Positions 7,976 through 11,871 of a DNA stretch of 11,871 nucleotides are shown piece after piece (positions within the stretch are counted from its first letter, which is position 1; the number at the start of each line of letters is the position of its first letter). Location: NCBI GenBank assembly GCA_964558445.1, contig CAZLEA010000044.1:1-11871 (forward strand). The letters are read 5' to 3'. The translations under genes and the position numbers were made by a program. The DNA is from CAYXVJ01 sp964558445 (lineage in GTDB: Bacteria > Bacillota > Clostridia > Saccharofermentanales > Fastidiosipilaceae). A model generated the notes under the pieces. That model was not told the DNA's origin. It saw only the letters and a program-made list of their open reading frames with translations, and searched no databases.

Positions 7976-9262
7976 TTAGTGTTTGGCAAGTGCACATTCC
8001 AATGCATTAAGCTTAACACAATTTACGAGTACGGACATCGCCTTGCGAAGATCTTGTTGGGATGGATAGGTCGGTGCCAAACGGATATTCTTGTCCTCCG
8101 GATCGAGTTTATAGGGGTAGGTGCTGCCGGCCGGTGTGAGTGCCACGCCTGCCCCCTTCGCCTTCAGCACGACAGCCTTCGCCTGACCGTCGTTTAGATC
8201 CAAACTGATGAAATAACCGCCGGTCGGACGAGTCCAAGTGGCGAGGCCCGTTCCGCCTAGTTCTTCGTCCAGTATATCGAGCACGATATCAAACTTGGGC
8301 TTCAAGAAGGCGGCGTGTCGCCTCATGATCGGCTCGATTCCGCCGTTCTCCATGAAGAACTTCATGTGGCGTCGCTGGGACATCTTGTCCGGACCGATGG
8401 TCTGGAAGCCAAGGCCCTTGTTCATCCATAAGAAGTCCTCTTCGCTCATGGCGATCGCGGCGAGGCCGGAGCCTGCGTATGTAATCTTCGACATGGAAGC
8501 GAAGACAACAAAACGATTCGGATTGCCCATCTCCTTAGCAAGAGCCAAAGGCTCCTTGATCGTAGCCGGTTTGTCCCAATCCAGATGATGCAGGAAGTAA
8601 GCGTTGTCCCAGATTACGCGGAAGTCCGCTGCCGCCTCCATCTTGGCAAGTCGCTCACAAACTTCGTCGCTGTAGATACTGCCGTCGGGGTTGGCATACA
8701 TCGGTACTGTGAACATGGCCTTGACCGAATGATCTGCCACCAGCGCTTCGACCACATCCATATCGGGACCGTCAGACGTCATCGGCACGGATACCAATTC
8801 GAGGCCAAGCGATTCTGCGATTGCGAAGTGCCTGTCGTAACCGGGCGACGGACACAAGACCTTCACCTTCTCATGCTTGGACCACGGCATCGAGGCACCG
8901 GGAAGCGTATAGAGCATCGCACGCACGAAGAAGTCGTACATCAAACTGAGCGACGAGTTGTTCAACACGGCAACTTGCGCGGCGGGCACATCAAGCAATT
9001 CACCGAAGAAGCGCCTGGCTTCCGGCAGACCGTTCAGGTGGCCGTAGTTACGGATATCGCTACCGTCATCGGCTAGATAATCATCGTCTGTCAGAGCCGT
9101 ATCCATACCCAAACTTGTGATCATCTTCAGCTGCGCGAGAGATGGCTTGCCTCTCGTTAGATCCAGGCTTAAGCCCTCTGCCTTGAAGGCATCGTAGCGA
9201 GCCCTCTCTTCCTTGTACAGGGTCATCAATTGCTCGGTTTCAAGCGTGTCAAACACAGACAT
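7976..9262 (-). CDS. Class I PLP aminotransferase, probable aspartate aminotransferase (subgroup Ic-like)
   Basis: This fold-type I PLP aminotransferase of 428 residues probably transfers the amino group between aspartate (or another amino acid) and 2-oxoglutarate. Visible features: LDLTRGKPS (33-41), RNYGHLNGLPEAR (71-83), the cofactor-contact region VPMYANPDGSIYSDE (186-200; NPDG where most relatives have NPTG), Asp219 and Tyr222 in WDNAYF, and the PLP lysine Lys259 in FASMSKITYAGSG. The overall pattern matches the aspartate aminotransferase subgroup also found in actinobacteria and some Firmicutes; exact substrate is inferred. The frame is open back to 9316, but the ATG at 9262 has GAGAGG seven bases upstream and the longer start falls on the predicted -10, so 9262 is chosen. 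It is first in a new transcription block and is followed by purB. Confidence 0.9.
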   Translation of the reverse strand: MSVFDTLETEQLMTLYKEERARYDAFKAEGLSLDLTRGKPSLAQLKMITSLGMDTALTDDDYLADDGSDIRNYGHLNGLPEARRFFGELLDVPAAQVAVLNNSSLSLMYDFFVRAMLYTLPGASMPWSKHEKVKVLCPSPGYDRHFAIAESLGLELVSVPMTSDGPDMDVVEALVADHSVKAMFTVPMYANPDGSIYSDEVCERLAKMEAAADFRVIWDNAYFLHHLDWDKPATIKEPLALAKEMGNPNRFVVFASMSKITYAGSGLAAIAMSEEDFLWMNKGLGFQTIGPDKMSQRRHMKFFMENGGIEPIMRRHAAFLKPKFDIVLDILDEELGGTGLATWTRPTGGYFISLDLNDGQAKAVVLKAKGAGVALTPAGSTYPYKLDPEDKNIRLAPTYPSQQDLRKAMSVLVNCVKLNALECALAKH

Positions 9263-9269
9263 GTTCTGT

Positions 9270-9275
9270 CCTCTC
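9270..9275 (-). promoter_or_regulatory. Ribosome binding site of the aminotransferase gene
   Basis: GAGAGG lies 7 nt before the ATG at 9262. The upstream in-frame ATGs at 9316 and 9283 lack a comparable site, so this sets the start. Confidence 0.75.
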
Positions 9276-9315
9276 AGTTTCATCAAAATTAAATCGTTTC
9301 GGAAATATGGATTCA

Positions 9316-9344
9316 ATCATATAGCAAACTTGCAGAATGTGCAA
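9316..9344 (-). promoter_or_regulatory. Candidate sigma-A promoter for the aminotransferase-purB block
   Basis: On the minus strand a good -10 TATGAT (9316-9321) is separated by exactly 17 bp from a weak -35 TTGCAC (9339-9344), in an AT-rich stretch between the yraN stop and the aminotransferase start. Transcription would begin near 9309, giving a leader of about 47 nt with no obvious structure. No terminator separates it from yraN, so readthrough from the rbgA-rnhB-yraN genes is also possible. Confidence 0.6.
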
Positions 9345-9350
9345 TGTTTA

Positions 9351-9740
9351 TTACCAAATCTCCTCAAAAATGCAAGATGAAGGATTGGAACTTGCAGATA
9401 GCTCGACAAATGCACCCAGAACATAGCAGTTATAATCGAACATTTGCCGTTCTTGACAGAAGCGGACTACAAGCTTGCGAATTCGCCTTCGCTTGGCCTC
9501 CGAGATGGTCGCAGCGGGTCCTCCGTATCTACCGAAGTCTCGCCTCGCCTTCACTTCGATGAAGTATAGATTCCTACCCTTACAGGCGACAAGATCGATC
9601 TCACCTGTTCCCTGCCATGTGTATTGTCTGGCCAGAATCGTATAGCCTTGGTCCAACAGCACGCGGGCACAGTAGGCCTCCGCCCTGTTGCCGATGCGAC
9701 TGGTCGGACTTAAGATCGATTGTCTACTATCTTCTGCCAT
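9351..9740 (-). CDS. yraN: YraN/UPF0102 family nuclease-fold protein
   Basis: UPF0102 proteins have a restriction-endonuclease/Holliday-resolvase-like fold; their role is poorly defined, and a DNA or RNA processing function is only inferred. The 129-residue product has the normal family length. It shows GNRAEAYCARVLLDQGY (17-33), then the nuclease-like core with Glu47 and Asp49 in GTGEIDLVA and Glu62-x-Lys64 in FIEVKAR, the D/E-xK pattern expected of the fold. The C-terminus ends in FEEIW, matching the family's usual acidic-aromatic ending, so the gene looks intact. The ATG at 9740 directly follows the heptamer array, one unit of which (AAGGG, 7 nt before the ATG) probably serves as the Shine-Dalgarno. 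It is 17 nt after rnhB, the usual neighbour. Confidence 0.9.
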   Translation of the reverse strand: MAEDSRQSILSPTSRIGNRAEAYCARVLLDQGYTILARQYTWQGTGEIDLVACKGRNLYFIEVKARRDFGRYGGPAATISEAKRRRIRKLVVRFCQERQMFDYNCYVLGAFVELSASSNPSSCIFEEIW

Positions 9741-9771
9741 CCCTTAGCCCTTAACCCTTAGCCCTTAACCC
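9741..9771. repeat. Telomere-like heptamer array with G-quadruplex potential
   Basis: Four head-to-tail heptamers alternate as CCCTTAG, CCCTTAA, CCCTTAG, CCCTTAA, followed by CCC; it can equally be read as a tandem 14-mer. On the transcribed (minus-sense) strand this gives five GGG runs separated by four-base loops (TTAA or CTAA), which meets the usual pattern for an intramolecular G-quadruplex. The array covers the last codons and TAA stop of rnhB and abuts the yraN ATG, so it includes the likely yraN ribosome binding site. Confidence 0.9.
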
Positions 9772-10414
9772 CACTGCCGGACTGGTTCTTCTTGCGCCAC
9801 GATCGCAAGAAGAGCTCGCGATGCTCCGGACAGGGACCGAAGCGATCGAGTGCTTCATAGTGTGCCTTCGTTCCATAGCCCTTGTGTTTGTCGAAGCCGT
9901 AGTTCGGATAGTGCTCCGCCAATTTCGCCATGTGACGGTCACGCGAGACCTTGGCCAAGATCGATGCGGCTGCAATCGAGCTTGAGAGACTGTCGCCCTT
10001 GATGATCCCCTGTTGCTCGATACCGAGAGCCGGAATCTCGAAGGCATCGATGAGCACCATATCTGCTGCCGGATCGAGCCTAAGGAGCGCACGTCTTGCC
10101 GCTTCCTTGGTTGCAGTAAGGATATTCAGTTCTTGTATCTCTTCGACCGATGCTGCTTCGATGGAGTAGCTAAGTGCCTTCTGCCGAATCTCATCGTATA
10201 GCTTGTCTCTGGCCCTAGCCGTTAGCTTCTTGGAATCGTTTAGCCCTTCGATTCGCTGCTCCGGATCAAGGATACAGGCTGCGACGATGACAGGTCCCGC
10301 CAGCGGTCCCCTGCCGGCTTCATCGATACCGGCGATGAAGCGATAACCGCTAGCCCGAAGCTTAGTCTCATAAGAGAGATCCGGACCATTCTTATGATCT
10401 GCGTTCTTAGGCAT
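9758..10414 (-). CDS. rnhB: Ribonuclease HII
   Basis: RNase HII cuts the RNA strand of RNA/DNA hybrids and single ribonucleotides embedded in DNA, starting ribonucleotide excision repair. The 218-residue protein carries IAGIDEAGRGPLAGPV with catalytic Asp31 and Glu32 and the GRG motif, LIDAF with Asp123, and GDSLSSSIAAASILAKVSRD with Asp141, completing the four-acid site; YPNYGFDKHKGYGT is also diagnostic. The start overlaps the end of rbgA by 8 nt and has GAGGT five bases upstream, so the two are translationally linked. The last residues (GVKG) and stop are encoded by the heptamer array, so a change in repeat number could alter the C-terminal tail without touching the catalytic core. Confidence 0.96.
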   Translation of the reverse strand: MPKNADHKNGPDLSYETKLRASGYRFIAGIDEAGRGPLAGPVIVAACILDPEQRIEGLNDSKKLTARARDKLYDEIRQKALSYSIEAASVEEIQELNILTATKEAARRALLRLDPAADMVLIDAFEIPALGIEQQGIIKGDSLSSSIAAASILAKVSRDRHMAKLAEHYPNYGFDKHKGYGTKAHYEALDRFGPCPEHRELFLRSWRKKNQSGSGVKG

Positions 10415-11297
10415 CGTCTACCTCATCGTCCGGGAAGTCGAAGCTGATGCGTCCGATGACGCCGTTTCGCAGTTCTGTGAGCAGGGTATCGGCGAAGCGC
10501 CTCGTGTCGGGCCTCGCGCCGGACAGCAAGAAGCCTCGCTTCTTCGCAGCCAACTGGAAGAGGCCGTAGAGATCTTGTTGATAGGCCTCGATATCATCTT
10601 CCGTCAGTTTGTACCGGGCGGATATGAGCTCCGGGTAGTGTGCCAGTAGCGAGACGAAGGCGAAATACGCCAGTTCTTCGATCTCCAGAATGTTGTCCTT
10701 GATGGCGCCGGAGACGGCTAGAGCCATCTTCTGGTGATCAGAGCCCAAGCGAGGCCAGAGCACACCGGGCATATCCATCAAGAGCCAATCCCCTTCGGTC
10801 TTCACCCACTGAATCGAACGGGTGACACCCGGCTTATTCTGGGCCTTGGCAGCTTGTCTCCTGGCAAGTGTATTGATCAAGGTGGACTTGCCCGTATTCG
10901 GGATGCCGACGACCATGACACGGATCTTGCGTCCCATGATGCCACGCTTCTCCCAGCGTTCGATATAGGGCTTGGCCATCTCTTCGACAATGCGTTCAAG
11001 CTCTCTAACGCCCTTACGTGCCACGATATCGAGCAAGACGACTTGCTGCTGCTCTGACTTGTAATGCTTCACCCAAGCCTCTGTCGCCTTGGGATCCGCG
11101 AGGTCAATCTTGGTTAGAGCGAGTATGCTCGGTTTGCTCTCCAGAATCTTGGCGATCTCCGGATTGCGACTCGAGCGCGGCAAGCGTGCATCTGCCGTCT
11201 CGATCACGACGTCCACTTGGTCAAGCTTCTCCTTCATCTCGCGAAGCGTCTTGGCCATATGGCCCGGGAACCAGTTTATATTACTCGATTTGTCCAT
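10407..11297 (-). CDS. rbgA: Ribosome biogenesis GTPase RbgA (YlqF)
   Basis: RbgA is a circularly permuted GTPase needed for a late step of 50S subunit assembly in Firmicutes. The 296-residue protein opens with NINWFPGHMAK (6-16) and DARLPRSSRNP (36-46). G motifs then come in permuted order: G4 TKID (62-65, with Thr where NKxD is usual), G1 GIPNTGKST (131-139), G2 Thr in PGVTRS (156-161), and G3 DMPG (175-178). A C-terminal helical domain of about 100 residues follows. Thr for Asn at G4 is a small departure from the consensus, not a sign of decay. The gene follows rplS across a terminator and overlaps rnhB by 8 nt. Its ATG is preceded by AGGA (7 nt) and a stronger GGAGGAG (12 nt). Confidence 0.96.
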   Translation of the reverse strand: MDKSSNINWFPGHMAKTLREMKEKLDQVDVVIETADARLPRSSRNPEIAKILESKPSILALTKIDLADPKATEAWVKHYKSEQQQVVLLDIVARKGVRELERIVEEMAKPYIERWEKRGIMGRKIRVMVVGIPNTGKSTLINTLARRQAAKAQNKPGVTRSIQWVKTEGDWLLMDMPGVLWPRLGSDHQKMALAVSGAIKDNILEIEELAYFAFVSLLAHYPELISARYKLTEDDIEAYQQDLYGLFQLAAKKRGFLLSGARPDTRRFADTLLTELRNGVIGRISFDFPDDEVDDA

Positions 11298-11333
11298 AGC
11301 TTAATCCTGCTCCTCCAATGTCTTATCTATTAT

Positions 11334-11361
11334 CTTATACGAAAAAGGAGCCGCCCGTCAG
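11334..11361 (-). promoter_or_regulatory. Possible promoter for rbgA-rnhB-yraN
   Basis: On the minus strand -10 TATAAG (11334-11339) is 16 bp from CTGACG (11356-11361), a 4/6 match to the -35. The -35 lies inside the rplS terminator stem, a compact arrangement that would let rbgA be expressed separately from rplS. An overlapping GATAAT (11329-11334) is another possible -10 but lacks a -35. Confidence 0.35.
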
Positions 11362-11384
11362 GTCATAACCCAACAATCGACTCC
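11342..11384 (-). terminator. Intrinsic terminator after rplS
   Basis: On the minus strand GGAGTC (11379-11384) pairs with GGCTCC (11347-11352), and GTTGGGT pairs with ACCTGAC around loop TATG. The two parts stack into a stem of about 17 positions with one A-G mismatch and several G-U pairs, immediately followed by TTTTTC (T-run at 11342-11346). It lies 31 nt past the rplS stop and is the best intrinsic terminator in the window. Confidence 0.85.
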
Positions 11385-11414
11385 CATCTTCTTGTTTAAG
11401 CACAGTATAAGAAA

Positions 11415-11771
11415 TTACTTCTTGCTCGGTAACTTCTCTCTGACCTTGGCGGCCTTACCGACACGCCCACGCAGATAATACAGCTTAGCTCTTCTGACTC
11501 TTCCCTTACGTACCAGCTCGATCTTCTCGATCTTCGGTGAGTGGACAGGCAGAATACGCTCGACACCCACACCGTACGATAGACGACGGACAGTGATTGT
11601 CTCGCTGAGTCCCTGACCCTTACGAGAAATAACGGTACCTTCGAACACCTGAATACGTTCGCGAGTACCCTCGGTAACCTTAAGATGCATCTTAACGTAA
11701 TCACCGATTTCTACTTCCGGATATGAATTGCGCAATTGCGCCTGCTCTACAGCATTAACCAAATCCAACAT
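11415..11771 (-). CDS. rplS: 50S ribosomal protein L19
   Basis: L19 sits at the subunit interface of the 50S subunit. The 118-residue product is close to E. coli L19 (115). It contains family hallmarks: PEVEIGDYVKMHLKV (18-32), VFEGTVISRKGQG, TVRRLSYGVGVERILPVHSP, and the basic stretch RKGRVRRAKLYYLRGRVGKAA. The frame stays open upstream to 11837, but the ATG at 11771 has AGGAGG six bases before it and yields the family N-terminus, whereas the longer version would read through the leader RNA. Expression is probably from the promoter at 11841-11870, with autoregulation through the leader hairpin as in the L19 leader of low-GC Gram-positives, and ends at the terminator past the stop. Confidence 0.97.
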   Translation of the reverse strand: MLDLVNAVEQAQLRNSYPEVEIGDYVKMHLKVTEGTRERIQVFEGTVISRKGQGLSETITVRRLSYGVGVERILPVHSPKIEKIELVRKGRVRRAKLYYLRGRVGKAAKVREKLPSKK

Positions 11772-11777
11772 TGCGTT

Positions 11778-11783
11778 CCTCCT
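11778..11783 (-). promoter_or_regulatory. rplS ribosome binding site
   Basis: AGGAGG with a 6-nt gap to the ATG at 11771. This near-ideal site fixes the rplS start against the longer open frame. Confidence 0.85.
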
Positions 11784-11792
11784 CTCATGCCA

Positions 11793-11826
11793 GGATGTTC
11801 TTACACGCAACTGCAGCGGACCATCC
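11793..11826 (-). promoter_or_regulatory. Candidate L19 leader hairpin in the rplS 5' UTR
   Basis: In the roughly 60-nt leader GGATG (11822-11826) pairs with CATCC (11793-11797). An inner CGC (11816-11818) pairs with GCG (11806-11808) around a 7-nt loop, leaving asymmetric internal loops with GTC on one side and TGTAAGAA on the other. The stem ends 9 nt before the Shine-Dalgarno. Position and shape fit the putative L19 autoregulatory leader known from low-GC Gram-positives; the family match is from memory of its general form, not a model score. Confidence 0.55.
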
Positions 11827-11840
11827 GTAATAACCAATGA

Positions 11841-11870
11841 ATTGTATCACAAGAGCGTGAGCTAGGTCAA
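11841..11870 (-). promoter_or_regulatory. Sigma-A promoter of rplS with extended -10
   Basis: On the minus strand -35 TTGACC (11865-11870, 5/6 match) and -10 TACAAT (11841-11846, 5/6 match) are 18 bp apart, and TGA just before the -10 supplies an extended -10 TGn. Transcription should begin near 11834, giving a leader of about 62 nt. This is the strongest promoter seen in the window, suitable for a ribosomal protein gene. Confidence 0.75.
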
Positions 11871-11871
11871 A

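Noticed and set aside
9263..9316. Longer aminotransferase start (18 extra residues)
   Set aside because: The extra codons overlap the predicted -10, have no SD, and family alignment plus the GAGAGG site favour 9262.
9741..9771. Heptamer array as a true telomere or a CRISPR-type repeat
   Set aside because: Only about four units, internal between intact genes, and no spacers; it is a short tandem repeat.
10407..11297. RbgA as a non-functional GTPase because G4 is TKID, not NKxD
   Set aside because: Threonine at this place is a tolerated variant in GTPases; G1, G3 and the WFPGHM segment are intact.
11772..11837. Longer L19 start (22 extra residues)
   Set aside because: The extension is the leader RNA; AGGAGG and the family length place the start at 11771.
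1..11871. Mobile element, toxin-antitoxin, phage or defence system
   Set aside because: No transposase, integrase, terminal inverted repeats, attachment-like duplications or small paired genes; all genes are recognised housekeeping families with similar composition.

Overview
The window reads as a stretch of housekeeping genes from a Firmicutes (Bacillota) bacterium, most likely a Clostridia-type lineage of moderate GC content (about half or slightly more by eye). This rests on the order rplS-rbgA-rnhB-yraN, strong AGGAGG-type ribosome binding sites, a two-gene cysteine desulfurase-thiI unit with a ThiI that lacks a rhodanese domain, and an L19-leader-like 5' UTR. No species can be named from the sequence alone.

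Layout. A PHP-family histidinol-phosphatase-like gene, cut off at its 5' end by the window edge, runs rightward (1-771). Everything else runs leftward and converges on it. In transcription order from the right edge these are: rplS (ribosomal protein L19) with its own promoter, structured leader and intrinsic terminator; rbgA (50S assembly GTPase), rnhB (RNase HII) and yraN (UPF0102 nuclease-fold protein), tightly packed; then a new promoter and a class I aminotransferase, purB (adenylosuccinate lyase), a GntR/UTRA regulator, a cysteine desulfurase, thiI (tRNA 4-thiouridine synthesis), glyA (serine hydroxymethyltransferase) and rarA (replication-linked AAA+ ATPase). Gene gaps in the second block are -4 to 58 nt, so it could be one seven-gene transcription unit. 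No gap exceeds about 120 nt.

How the genes fit together. rplS, rbgA and rnhB are a conserved translation, ribosome assembly and RNA/DNA hybrid repair neighbourhood. The cysteine desulfurase passes persulfide sulfur to ThiI, and their 4-nt overlap suggests coupled translation. PurB, GlyA (one-carbon units for purines) and the aminotransferase (aspartate or a related amino acid) all touch purine and amino acid supply. The GntR regulator sits inside the block with a perfect 11-bp palindrome just before its own start, which suggests autoregulation and possibly control of the downstream sulfur, one-carbon and rarA genes.

I found no convincing undescribed system: no mobile element, CRISPR array, tRNA, rRNA or defence-like gene. 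The oddities worth a second look are a telomere-like heptamer array with G-quadruplex potential at the rnhB/yraN junction, the candidate GntR operator, the rplS leader, alternative hairpins ahead of glyA, and a convergent hairpin that contains the rarA stop codon.
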